From positions 1 to 26,261 of the IMG/VR virus record IMGVR_UViG_3300037247_000137: a DNA stretch of 26,261 bases; one strand, 5' to 3'. Source of the DNA: a virus. Made by a program: the position numbers and the translations under genes. This document shows, one piece after another, positions 15,303 through 22,158 of this stretch (position 1 is its first letter; each line of letters starts with the position of its first letter). Under the pieces are notes generated by a model that was not told the origin of the DNA, did no database searches, and was given only the letters and a program-made list of their open reading frames with translations.

Positions 15303-15946
15303 TAATCAGGAAATCTATCAAATCCATAGGCTATGCAATCAAAGGTAGTCAGTCCTGCCAATGCATCTCTGACCCGCAGGGTCAACCTCTGGCTGGTTCC
15401 GGCATCCAGTTTAATCCCAAAGGGCGGCATGAACTCTTTCAGGTCTACCACCGGCAACATGACTTCGGCTGTTCCTATAAAGTTGGTACCCCTGAAGGTG
15501 GTGGCAGCAGCACCGAAAGCCGGTCTTCCCAATGCCAAACGGGTAAAGTCGAAGTTAATCTTAAGGGCATCATGGATATCCACTTCGTCGCCTGAACCTC
15601 TGGTATAGAACAACCTGCAACCATTGGTTAGAGATATACCAAGGTCGCCAAACTCATTCTGAGCAAAGTTGCCTGTATCGGCTATAACGAAAGATAATAT
15701 CGTTATGAATCTATCATTGACGGAATCAGCCGCTACCCAGAAATTGACATTGGTGCTCGAACCATTAACAATCATATCGTTACTGTCGGATGAAGTCCCA
15801 CCATTGGTCAGAAATTGGCGGAAGGGTTTTATCTTCTGAGGTAGGAAGGCTGGTTCCGATAAAGGCTGGATGCATATTGCACCCCTAGGCGTTACTTCGG
15901 CTCTTTGACCAGAGCCAACATCCTGTATATGTACCGGTAGGGCCAA
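15302..15946 (-). CDS. Beta-rich virion surface protein (214 aa, TTG start)
   Basis: TTG at 15946 (no ATG occurs nearby), three bases after the upstream stop. The product begins MALPVHIQDVGSG and is mostly strands with Asn/Ser/Gly turns (SSTNVNFWVAADSVNDRF, GDLGISLTNGCRLFYTRG), ending YGFDRFPD. A single Cys pair is not evident. The C-terminal part contains a LRVRDALAGLTTFD strand-turn. It resembles neighbours at 15006 and 15950 in style. A virion surface or decoration role is likely. Confidence 0.55.
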   Translation of the reverse strand: MALPVHIQDVGSGQRAEVTPRGAICIQPLSEPAFLPQKIKPFRQFLTNGGTSSDSNDMIVNGSSTNVNFWVAADSVNDRFITILSFVIADTGNFAQNEFGDLGISLTNGCRLFYTRGSGDEVDIHDALKINFDFTRLALGRPAFGAAATTFRGTNFIGTAEVMLPVVDLKEFMPPFGIKLDAGTSQRLTLRVRDALAGLTTFDCIAYGFDRFPD

Positions 15947-15949
15947 TGG

Positions 15950-16531
15950 TTAAATACTCTGAAAATAGAACCTGATTACCGCACTAACTTCATCGGTAGT
16001 GCTGGTAGATGCCATCTCAAGTGTAAAGGCATTGTTTTTACCTAAAACAATAGCGCCATCTATTGGGTGAACGGTTACACCTACCCCCTCACTAAAGGTG
16101 CTAATAACAGTGCCGCCTGACAAGCCACCTATACCGTTGTTACTCTCATCCCATGAGTGGGCCGTGACATCGGCAACCTTACCGGATGCAAAATTGCCAT
16201 TCACCGGAGTAAGACTGTTATTATCAGCGATTGTGCCGATGACATTATTCTTGATAAATCTTATAATAGTTCCAGCCTCGTTTGAAGATACTAATATTTT
16301 CTGGATAATAAGTTCCTTAGTACTGGAATCATTCTGTAAGTGAAGTACGGCCCCAAAGTTAGTAGTTATGGTTAGCAGGTTGGCAGTAGTGGCAGAGTTA
16401 ATACTATAGGCTTCACCATCCAGGGCCTTTCTATGCTCATCTGATTCCGAGACTGATTCAACCCTGAGACGATTATTTTCATCTACTTGGGCCTGAAAAC
16501 CTTTCCCCGTACCATCGGTAATGGTAGGCAT
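15950..16531 (-). CDS. Beta-rich virion surface protein (193 aa)
   Basis: ATG at 16531 overlaps the stop of the small acidic gene as TAATG. The product begins MPTITDGTGKGFQAQVDENNRL, a motif set seen at the start of phage surface proteins with T-D-G-T-G-x-G, then strands with Asn/Thr/Ser-rich turns (TTNFGAVLHLQND, AGTIIRFIKNN) and ends EVSAVIRFYFQSI. No Cys and no membrane segment. A decoration or short-fibre role is inferred from composition and position. Confidence 0.55.
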   Translation of the reverse strand: MPTITDGTGKGFQAQVDENNRLRVESVSESDEHRKALDGEAYSINSATTANLLTITTNFGAVLHLQNDSSTKELIIQKILVSSNEAGTIIRFIKNNVIGTIADNNSLTPVNGNFASGKVADVTAHSWDESNNGIGGLSGGTVISTFSEGVGVTVHPIDGAIVLGKNNAFTLEMASTSTTDEVSAVIRFYFQSI

Positions 16532-16680
16532 TAATCTTTCTCCTCAGAATCATCCAGTTGCTCATCTGTCATAGATTGCAACTGGCTGACTATAATGGTA
16601 AGTTGTTTAAGAATCTGTCGAAGAAGCTCTTCAGAGTCTTCTTCGGTTGATTCTAATCTCTTGGGGGATAGATATGTCAT
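16531..16680 (-). CDS. Small acidic helical protein (49 aa)
   Basis: ATG at 16680 is preferred over a TTG at 16713. The product is MTYLSPKRLE, an acidic helix (STEEDSEELLRQILKQLTIIVSQLQSM) and an acidic end (DEQLDDSEEKD). TAATG overlap with the next gene. It is probably a small coiled-coil or assembly factor; no family recognised. The 75 bases upstream of its ATG, to the end of the FmdB-like gene, hold no clear coding frame. Confidence 0.5.
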   Translation of the reverse strand: MTYLSPKRLESTEEDSEELLRQILKQLTIIVSQLQSMTDEQLDDSEEKD

Positions 16681-16755
16681 AATGTCTGCCCGCTGCCACA
16701 GACCCCCCAGCAACGGGTATAAGGGATTATCTCAGAGGGCTTGAGGTGTTATGAG

Positions 16756-17079
16756 TTAATTACCGTACACTTCGCGTTTACGTGCAGCCAACTTGTCGGC
16801 CAGGCGTGGGCCTGCCGGTTGTGGCCTGGCTGCAACGATACCGGCTTTCTCACAGTCAATTGAGGCACGCTGGGCTTGTTTAATCGTACCCAGCTTATGT
16901 GCCCCACTACCGTAATCATTATTGTAAAAGCCACTACCACGAAAATCAAAAGAAGCTATGGAAAATTTCTTCTCCATTTGCTCTTCGCAACAGGTGGGCG
17001 GCTCCTTGTTGTCTACTAGTGATTCGTAGCGCTCAATAACCACCTTGCACCTGTCGCATCCGTATTCGTAGATCGGCAC
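16756..17079 (-). CDS. FmdB-family zinc-ribbon protein (107 aa, GTG start)
   Basis: GTG at 17079. The start MPIYEYGCDRC is the hallmark of the FmdB family (MPIYEYxCxxC), followed by residues matching E-R-Y-E-S, a second Cys pair (PPTCCEEQ, Cys 30 and 31) and the conserved FRGSGFYNNDYG at about residues 47-58. In typical FmdB proteins the second knuckle is CPxCG; here it is a CC pair, so zinc binding may differ. The C-terminus is basic and Ala/Arg-rich (DKLAARKREVYGN). FmdB is a regulatory or zinc-binding protein in bacteria; phage copies are of unknown function. It contains one GATC at 17071. Confidence 0.8.
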   Translation of the reverse strand: MPIYEYGCDRCKVVIERYESLVDNKEPPTCCEEQMEKKFSIASFDFRGSGFYNNDYGSGAHKLGTIKQAQRASIDCEKAGIVAARPQPAGPRLADKLAARKREVYGN

Positions 17080-17084
17080 AGTTA

Positions 17085-18098
17085 TTAACTAGCCTGTGGT
17101 ATCTTCCAGGTGATACCAGTAGCAGCATCAGCACCACCAGAAGTGATATCCAGGGTGTAATTCCCAGACCAGTCATCATTAGTACCAGCGTTGTAGAAAC
17201 CACTGCCCGCAATAGTGTTGTACGTGCCGTGAAACTGGTTGCCATACACTGCGTTGTTAGCGCCGTTTCGTAGATCAACACCGTGCGTCATGGTATTCTC
17301 TTTGTTCATACCTACGAGGTTGTAGGCAATCACGCTGTTGTTGTAAGAGTTTTTGACGTTGATGACGTTATCCATGAACCAGTTGCCCTGGATAATGCAA
17401 CGTCCTGGATCTTCTGTACCCGTTCCATCGTCTCCCAGTGCAGCAAGTGCCGCTGAGAACAGTTCAAACTGGTTATTGACGAAGCGGCAGTTACCGGCCT
17501 CGGTGTGCATGATACCAGCCGTACTCCCAACCGCGCCGTAAAACACACAGTTGTCAACCGTCGTACCAGCTGCCCACTCAATGCCAGGTGTGGCAGTAGA
17601 ACCATCCTGGTTAATACGGATGCAGACCGGGGAACCAGAGTCTCCGACGATACGGAAACCGCTGACACGCCAGCCTTGCGCTCGGATGTTTAGCGACCAA
17701 TCTGCACCACTCACGTTGTAGAGTTGTGGGCTATCAAAGGGAAGAAACCCCTGAGTAACACCGATCAGGTTGACATATCGGCCTCGCCCTGGATCCGGTA
17801 CTCCAACTGCGGTTGGCGATCCTGGGGTCAACCCTGTGGAAAGCTTCTCGTCATACGAACCACGCATGACAATGATCGTGTCCTCATCCGTCACAGTATC
17901 GAGGGCCTTCTGAACCGTAGCGAATGCTTGTTGAAGCGACAGCCCACTATTGCCATCGCTCCCTGAACCCTTAGCACTACCGCCCTTGGTTGGGTGGTCA
18001 ACAAAATAGACATTTCTGTAAGCCCTCAACCCCGCGCCACCACCAAGGATCGGCACGCCCATATTTGTAATTCCATTCGGAAAATTAGTTAAAGTCAT
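17085..18098 (-). CDS. Parallel beta-helix virion protein of foreign composition (337 aa)
   Basis: ATG at 18098 with AGGAG 5 bases upstream. The N-terminus (MTLTNFPNGITNMGVPILGG) is of the type used by phage head or fibre proteins. Then comes a beta-helix with Gly/Asn turns: TVQKALDTVTDEDTIIVMRG, GWRVSGFRIVGDSG, TTVDNCVFYGAVG, NNQFELFS, CIIQGNWFMDNV, NNAVYGNQFHG. Such proteins are sugar-binding or sugar-cleaving fibres or head spikes. The coding DNA is richer in G and C than its neighbours, contains seven of the window's 14 GATC sites, and has CTAG only at the stop codon, though CTAG is common elsewhere. This points to recent acquisition from a different background. Confidence 0.7.
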   Translation of the reverse strand: MTLTNFPNGITNMGVPILGGGAGLRAYRNVYFVDHPTKGGSAKGSGSDGNSGLSLQQAFATVQKALDTVTDEDTIIVMRGSYDEKLSTGLTPGSPTAVGVPDPGRGRYVNLIGVTQGFLPFDSPQLYNVSGADWSLNIRAQGWRVSGFRIVGDSGSPVCIRINQDGSTATPGIEWAAGTTVDNCVFYGAVGSTAGIMHTEAGNCRFVNNQFELFSAALAALGDDGTGTEDPGRCIIQGNWFMDNVINVKNSYNNSVIAYNLVGMNKENTMTHGVDLRNGANNAVYGNQFHGTYNTIAGSGFYNAGTNDDWSGNYTLDITSGGADAATGITWKIPQAS

Positions 18099-18227
18099 TC
18101 AATCTCCTATAGGGACACATACGGGCGTACTGGTCAAAAGACTTTCCGTTACCGCTGTGCCTGGGGGAATTCCACCCCCACTTACCCTAGATTTACCCGC
18201 TATTAATACTCCCCATAACGGGGTAAT
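18099..18227 (-). CDS. Possible small protein without an NTG start (about 34-42 aa)
   Basis: After the TGA of the zinc-knuckle ORF the same frame stays open for 44 codons and ends TGA directly before the ATG of the beta-helix gene. It reads ITPLWGVLIAGKSR, then a Gly-rich SGGGIPPGTAVTES and STPVCVPIGD. No ATG, GTG or early TTG is in frame. An ATT lies at 18227, and an ATA at 18203 has GGGGAG 5 bases upstream. It could be a gene with a rare start, a readthrough tail of the preceding ORF, or chance. Confidence 0.3.
   Translation of the reverse strand: MTPLWGVLIAGKSRVSGGGIPPGTAVTESLLTSTPVCVPIGD
18162..18180. repeat. GC-rich inverted repeat between capsid and beta-helix genes
   Basis: TGGGGG at 18162-18167 pairs with CCCCCA at 18175-18180 around a 7-base loop. 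A second, weaker CCCC/GGGG pair flanks 18215-18219. Neither is followed by a T-run on either strand, so a classical terminator is not supported. It might slow ribosomes or polymerase between the highly expressed capsid gene and the next gene. Confidence 0.4.
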
Positions 18228-18233
18228 ACTTAC

Positions 18234-18341
18234 TCAGGAGAGTTTGAGAATTACTTGTTTGCAATAATAACAAACAAGTTCTTGTGGCCTATCATTACCA
18301 TGAAAGAGATAGACCTTTACTTTATGTTTACAGTTACGCAC
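18234..18341 (-). CDS. Tiny zinc-knuckle protein (35 aa)
   Basis: A short frame overlapping the end of the capsid gene by 8 bases from a GTG at 18341; a TTG at 18353 with GGGG upstream is an alternative start. The product has NCKH near its start and CYYC at about 24-27, with a hydrophobic stretch (KVYLFHG) between them and ending VILKLS. The Cys-x-His ... Cys-x2-Cys spacing is that of small phage zinc-binding proteins. The inverted repeat at 18253-18279 lies inside it. Overlap and zinc motif make it likely but not certain. Confidence 0.5.
   Translation of the reverse strand: MRNCKHKVKVYLFHGNDRPQELVCYYCKQVILKLS
18253..18279. repeat. Inverted repeat downstream of the major capsid gene
   Basis: ACTTGTTTG at 18253-18261 is perfectly complementary to CAAACAAGT at 18271-18279, with a 9-base AT-rich loop. 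It begins about 55 bases after the end of the capsid gene and falls inside the zinc-knuckle frame. There is no T-run after the stem on the minus strand, so it may be an mRNA-stabilising or processing hairpin, or incidental. Confidence 0.5.
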
Positions 18342-19266
18342 CGGCACTGGCAAATATCCCCACGCCGTTGTTCACCCAGTCTACATCAAATCTTCCCCAA
18401 GCGGCTGTTTTTAGGGTTCTAGTATCAAAGTCCACGTCAGTTTCAACCGTGAACTTCTCCCTTTCCAGGAAGATTAGGCCGTGGTCTTCTTTCGGGCCAA
18501 CTAACACCCATGAGTCAATATCAGTCAGGTAATCATTTGGGGGTAGCTGTCTCAGGACGCCACCCTCAAAGAAGCTCTTACTGACGTTGGTAGCCCGGTT
18601 CGCGGTATCTGAACGGTCGGTTGATTGAAGGACTTCGGCAATATCGAACCAGTTATCCGGTGGCGACATAATCACTTCCGGCTTCAGGTTCAAACGCTTG
18701 CCTCGGCCATCCCTGAAATTGCGAAAGTCAATGAAGGCTGTCCTTAAGGATGTATGTGAGAAGTCGGCATCGGTAGCCAACCTATTACGGAAGGTGACAC
18801 CATCTTCTCTCAGGTGGGAAGTGCTGAATAGCACGACCCCGTCAGCGCCGGTAATGGCACCGCTGTAAGCGTTGTTGATAACATCAGCACTTAGGATGTT
18901 TCTGGATTCAGTCCATGACCAACCCAGGTCAGATGCCATATTCTTCAAAGCACCCAGGCGGTCATCATCAAACGCTAGGCGAGAAATCCTGAAACCCAGC
19001 GAGTATTGCAAGGGGGTGAGGGTACGGTCAAAGCCCTGGATAGCGGAATCATACGTAACACTGGAACCTTCATCAGTCTCAACGAAAAGTCCAAACTTAG
19101 CAATACTGGTATACTGTTCATGTGGCCGGTCAGTGGATTCCATTCTAAATACATCCTGGAACCATTCGGGCCGACGCTTCCTACCGGATTCTACCAGTCG
19201 CCTAAGAAACGGCAACGCTGCGGTAGTCTCCCAGTCGGGAAACTTCAATCTAGTCATTAAAGCCAT
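18334..19266 (-). CDS. Major capsid protein (310 aa)
   Basis: ATG at 19266; AGGAG at 19279-19283 is 12 bases upstream. The sequence begins MALMTRLKFPDWETT and has features of the Mu-type/HK97-fold major head protein: RRPEWFQDVFRMES, GFRISRLAFDDDRLG (the spine helix region), a DGVVLFSTSHLRED loop, LKPEVIMSPPDNWFD and a C-terminal TAAWGRFDVDW. Length 310 is usual for this family without an attached scaffold domain. It lies after scaffold-like and decoration-like genes, the expected head order. It forms the shell of the virion. The +strand gene at 19305 is wedged between it and the next minus-strand gene. Confidence 0.9.
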   Translation of the reverse strand: MALMTRLKFPDWETTAALPFLRRLVESGRKRRPEWFQDVFRMESTDRPHEQYTSIAKFGLFVETDEGSSVTYDSAIQGFDRTLTPLQYSLGFRISRLAFDDDRLGALKNMASDLGWSWTESRNILSADVINNAYSGAITGADGVVLFSTSHLREDGVTFRNRLATDADFSHTSLRTAFIDFRNFRDGRGKRLNLKPEVIMSPPDNWFDIAEVLQSTDRSDTANRATNVSKSFFEGGVLRQLPPNDYLTDIDSWVLVGPKEDHGLIFLEREKFTVETDVDFDTRTLKTAAWGRFDVDWVNNGVGIFASAGA

Positions 19267-19289
19267 AGTGTAATATTTCTCCTAATTTG

Positions 19290-19298
19290 TGGTACAAT
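19290..19298 (+). promoter_or_regulatory. Extended -10 promoter, leaderless, for plus-strand gene at 19305
   Basis: TG-G-TACAAT at 19290-19298 is an extended -10 element. Its expected start point, 7 bases downstream, is 19305, the A of the ATG. No good -35 is present at 16-18 bases. It repeats the layout of the promoter at 8056-8064. Confidence 0.55.
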
Positions 19299-19304
19299 TA
19301 CCCC

Positions 19305-19487
19305 ATGAAAGATAGAATTATTGAGTGGGGCAGCCATGAACGTCTAATCCTTGATAAAGTTTTTGGCCCTCTTTGTGTCCCCAATATTGCAGTCTCGATA
19401 CAAAAGGGAGACTTGGTAATTGAGGTTCAACAAGAGGACGAGAACGGGGATTGGACAGATACATGGGCTGAGATTTACAGACGCTAG
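19305..19487 (+). CDS. Orphan plus-strand small protein (60 aa)
   Basis: ATG at 19305, 6 bases after an extended -10. The product starts MKDRIIEWG, has LILDKVFGPLC, then alternating strand residues (NIAVSIQKGDLVIEVQQED) and ends TDTWAEIYRR. No Cys pair, membrane or nucleotide motif. Its TAG directly abuts the convergent TAA of the decoration-like gene. Such placement between the capsid and decoration genes, on the opposite strand with its own promoter, suggests an insertion with autonomous expression. Function is unknown; a small regulatory or host-modifying protein is the simplest guess. Confidence 0.65.
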   Translation: MKDRIIEWGSHERLILDKVFGPLCVPNIAVSIQKGDLVIEVQQEDENGDWTDTWAEIYRR

Positions 19488-20012
19488 TTAGACACCAGCA
19501 GTTGCGTTTGCATACTGGCGGTCATTCATAAGAACGAACCAGCGGGCGTTGGTTAAGGTGCCATCGTTATCAATATAGGGAGCTACCTGATAAAGATGTA
19601 AGTCAAGCGCGGCATTGTTAGCGGTGTCAGAGTTAATCTCCATAATGGAATTAGGCGACGTTGCCGAGGCCACGCCATTGACAATTACATCAGCCCCCGA
19701 ACCCTCTGCCGCCGTACCCATAGCTCCGCCATCGCCATCTTCCTGTGCTTCAAAGAGGGTATCCTCAAAGGCAAGAGTTACTGGATGACTGGTTGCAGTA
19801 GAGGCAGCTCCAAAGGAACCGCAGGAACCTAATACCAAATCATCCTGGTCATATTGTTCAATCACATCCAAAGCCCCAGTGAGGGTTACCAGGTCACCAA
19901 TACCAAGAATCACGCCATCACCAACGGGCTTAGTATAAATTCGCGTAATCATGTCTCCGCCACCCAGACTCTTCAGGGGGTCGAAACCATGAGGCGCATC
20001 AACATTTGCCAT
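19488..20012 (-). CDS. Capsid decoration-type protein (174 aa)
   Basis: ATG at 20012 has AGGAG about 10 bases upstream; an upstream TTG at 20036 lies before that ribosome site. The product begins MANVDAPHGFDPLKSLGGGD, a start seen in small head-associated proteins encoded next to phage capsid genes, then strands with Asp/Gly turns (VILGIGDLVTLTGAL, DDLVLGSCGSFGAAS) and a C-terminal strand pair (RWFVLMNDRQYANAT). It probably binds and stabilises the capsid shell. Adjacent to the major capsid gene, on the expected side. Confidence 0.7.
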   Translation of the reverse strand: MANVDAPHGFDPLKSLGGGDMITRIYTKPVGDGVILGIGDLVTLTGALDVIEQYDQDDLVLGSCGSFGAASTATSHPVTLAFEDTLFEAQEDGDGGAMGTAAEGSGADVIVNGVASATSPNSIMEINSDTANNAALDLHLYQVAPYIDNDGTLTNARWFVLMNDRQYANATAGV

Positions 20013-20014
20013 AG

Positions 20015-20125
20015 TTATTTTTCTCCTAACATCCAATCCAGGCAGGACTGGATACCTAATAGAATTAGAATTAGTTTAATTACCCATAGCCAGAATCGGT
20101 ATGAGTAGAAGTGTTTGGTTATAAT
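20015..20125 (-). CDS. Possible transmembrane peptide without an NTG start (about 36 aa)
   Basis: After the TAA of the zinc protein at 20129 the same frame runs open for 37 codons, ending TAA two bases before the next ATG. It reads ITKHFYSYRFWLWVI, a hydrophobic KLILILLGIQSC and ends DWMLGEK; about 15 residues could cross a membrane. The only in-frame NTG is an ATG near the end; ATT (20125) and ATA (20122) are the first possible rare starts. AT-rich DNA favours such hydrophobic frames, so chance is a real possibility. Confidence 0.25.
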   Translation of the reverse strand: MITKHFYSYRFWLWVIKLILILLGIQSCLDWMLGEK

Positions 20126-20128
20126 TTG

Positions 20129-20452
20129 TTAGAGCTTATTCTCGTAATGAAATTTCGTTTTGTGATACTGGGAATCAGTTCTATGTTTCTTGTCAGAGCA
20201 GGGAACACAGAAGAAAGCAAACGTCTTGGCATCCACTACCCAAGTAAGATACCCACCAAGATATATAGGCTGGTTACATTCATAGCAAAGATAATTATCT
20301 CCTTGCTTGAAGTTATCAAACCTGAATTGCTTCCGCATGTTCTCGCTGCGGTCATACCAGCAGTTGGCACATAGGTCGGCAACTATTTCTCCATCTAGGC
20401 AGTATCTGAAACAGGTTTTACACTTGGTTTTGAGGGGGTTAAGTAAGCGCAT
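20129..20452 (-). CDS. Zinc-binding protein with several Cys knuckles (107 aa)
   Basis: ATG at 20452, two bases after the upstream stop. The product carries CKTC at 11-14, Cys 18, CANC at 28-31, CYEC at 56-59 and CVPC at 82-85, enough for two zinc sites, with basic residues between them (RSENMRKQFRFDNFKQ) and a basic C-terminus (KKHRTDSQYHKTKFHYE). The CYEC/CVPC half looks like a zinc ribbon. It lies between head genes, so a protein or nucleic-acid binding factor in head assembly or packaging is possible; no known family was identified. Confidence 0.65.
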   Translation of the reverse strand: MRLLNPLKTKCKTCFRYCLDGEIVADLCANCWYDRSENMRKQFRFDNFKQGDNYLCYECNQPIYLGGYLTWVVDAKTFAFFCVPCSDKKHRTDSQYHKTKFHYENKL

Positions 20453-20454
20453 AC

Positions 20455-21288
20455 TTATCTACGTCCACCCATGTCAAAGGTTACCCGGCCCTTACGGGCC
20501 TGTTCTTGCTGGTGGGTTATCCTTTCAACCACCTCTTCACGGCTTAGGCCACGGTGCTGGCCAGCCGGACGCTTGCCTAGGGCAGGGCGCTCACCAATGG
20601 CTATGCCGCTGGTACCTTTGCCCTTGGCCTCGTAGGGTTGCAAGCCAGCCGCAGCCGCACGGTCATTCATCTCTATTTGATGTTCCTGAAGCTCTTTAAC
20701 CCTTTGGGTAGAATCTTCAGCCACCTTGTCGTTATACCGCTGAGCACGCTCTTCCGGCATAGCAAACAACATAATGTCGTTGCCGCGCTTAAGCCCTTCT
20801 CCGTAACCCAAAGAGGGGTCAGTAAACTTCTGCCAACCCTTGTAACCCATTCCCAGTCGGTCTACTCTAGCTAGGCTCCGCCAGTGAAACCTCATCTCCG
20901 GATACTTGTCCCTGATATTTTTAGGAACAGACATAGTGTTTACGTCTTCACCGAATTCCCAATAATCCAATTGGTTCGGGTCTTTGGTATACTGGAAGTG
21001 TTCTAGTTTCTTATCATGGGGGTCAGCGCTTGCTCCTGCCACGGCATATCTCTTATCGCCTTTGTCGGCATTATCTCCTGCCGACTCAGGCAGGGCAGTG
21101 GCACCATTTGAAGAATAAGTAGCTACGGTATCCTCAACGGGAGGAACAATTAAAGCGTTATGGGCAGCAATCTCGGCAGGGGTAGCATCGTGTACTGTTT
21201 CTTCAACTTCATGTTTCTTCTCGGTATGAGTTTTAAAGTCCTCATCCAAGCCGAGAGACTTCTTTACCTTCTCTTTGAAACTAGTCAT
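20455..21288 (-). CDS. Head-region structural or assembly protein (277 aa)
   Basis: ATG at 21288, three bases after the scaffold-like stop. The N-terminus is charged and helical (FKEKVKKSLGLDEDFKTHTEKKHEVEE), the middle has conserved-looking Trp/Arg residues (MRFHWRSLARVDRLGMGYKGWQKF), and the C-terminus is a helix with EERAQRYNDKVAEDSTQRVKE then a basic region (GLSREEVVERITHQQEQARKGRV). No enzymatic motif. Its position between scaffold and zinc genes suggests a minor head or scaffold-associated protein. Confidence 0.55.
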   Translation of the reverse strand: MTSFKEKVKKSLGLDEDFKTHTEKKHEVEETVHDATPAEIAAHNALIVPPVEDTVATYSSNGATALPESAGDNADKGDKRYAVAGASADPHDKKLEHFQYTKDPNQLDYWEFGEDVNTMSVPKNIRDKYPEMRFHWRSLARVDRLGMGYKGWQKFTDPSLGYGEGLKRGNDIMLFAMPEERAQRYNDKVAEDSTQRVKELQEHQIEMNDRAAAAGLQPYEAKGKGTSGIAIGERPALGKRPAGQHRGLSREEVVERITHQQEQARKGRVTFDMGGRR

Positions 21289-21291
21289 TAG

Positions 21292-22158
21292 TTAAGACCT
21301 CTCCTGTTGCTGCTGCTGTGATAGTTCACGGTAGGCTTGCCCTACTGCCGAGGTGCCACTGAAGATGGTAGGATTCCAGGCTTCTTCAGCATACTCTTGG
21401 AAGAGCTTTATCCATTCAGGTGAGTTCTGCTCTACCCCACGATGAAACTTCTTCATCATGGCTACGTTTTCCCATTGTTCTTTCCATTTCTTTACCCAGG
21501 CTTCTTTGTCTTCCGGTGGCTCTACTGACTGACCGGAAGTATTGGGTAAATTGGCACTGGCCGCACCTTGACGGTTAGCGTCAGTTACTGCCTGCTGGCT
21601 GGCAGCCACATTCTTTTTGGCCAACAGCACCTTTTCCGCTTCGGCAATAGCACGATCTTGAACCAGGATGTCATCTACCTGCGCCCATACTTGGTTCTGC
21701 TTGAAGGTGGAATATTGCTTGCGGGCCTCTTCCATCAGTTCGGAGTTATCAGCTAAAACATTCTGATGAGCAGCCTGCTGAACGAAACGGTAACCGGTCT
21801 TTTCAGCCTCTGTCCGCGCGACTCGCGCAGCGATAATTTCTATTGCCTTGCGGTCTTGCTCACTGTATTGGCCCAGGATGTCATCATCGCCAGCCTTGGC
21901 TGGCTGAGTGACAGCCTGTGTCTGGGTTTGTACTTGCTGCTGCTGAGCCTGATACTGGCCCAGTACGGTTTGATACTGAGTGTTTAGCTCTTCCTTCTCT
22001 TTTAGCTTTCTTTCTAACTCAGCAACGGTATTCTTGTAAGGGACACCCCTGGCATCTAGCGGTTCAGCCGGAGGAGTATCAGTTATTACTACGGGCGCAG
22101 CCCCAGAGTCAACAATATCAGGTTCCCCTGGAGGTATTACTCTATCTACTTCTGCCAT
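21292..22158 (-). CDS. Scaffold-like protein (288 aa)
   Basis: ATG at 22158, AGGAG about 9 bases upstream. After a Pro-rich head (VIPPGEPDIVDSGAAP) the protein is mostly coiled coil and Gln-rich: VAELERKLKEKEEL, QYQAQQQQVQTQTQ, RKAIEIIAARVARTEAEK, and an acidic C-terminus (PEWIKLFQEYAEEAW, YRELSQQQQQERS). High helix content, acidic nature and place between portal and capsid genes match scaffolding proteins that organise capsid assembly and then leave. No protease domain is seen. Confidence 0.75.
   Translation of the reverse strand: MAEVDRVIPPGEPDIVDSGAAPVVITDTPPAEPLDARGVPYKNTVAELERKLKEKEELNTQYQTVLGQYQAQQQQVQTQTQAVTQPAKAGDDDILGQYSEQDRKAIEIIAARVARTEAEKTGYRFVQQAAHQNVLADNSELMEEARKQYSTFKQNQVWAQVDDILVQDRAIAEAEKVLLAKKNVAASQQAVTDANRQGAASANLPNTSGQSVEPPEDKEAWVKKWKEQWENVAMMKKFHRGVEQNSPEWIKLFQEYAEEAWNPTIFSGTSAVGQAYRELSQQQQQERS

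Noticed and set aside
18162-18180. Rho-independent terminator after the capsid gene
   Set aside because: The stem is good but no T-run follows on either strand.
20111-20374. Plus-strand frame of 87 codons with TATAAT near 20119
   Set aside because: It is opposite the multi-Cys zinc gene, whose Cys spacing is convincing. The TATAAT has no proper extension or -35 and sits at the wrong distance from the ATG.
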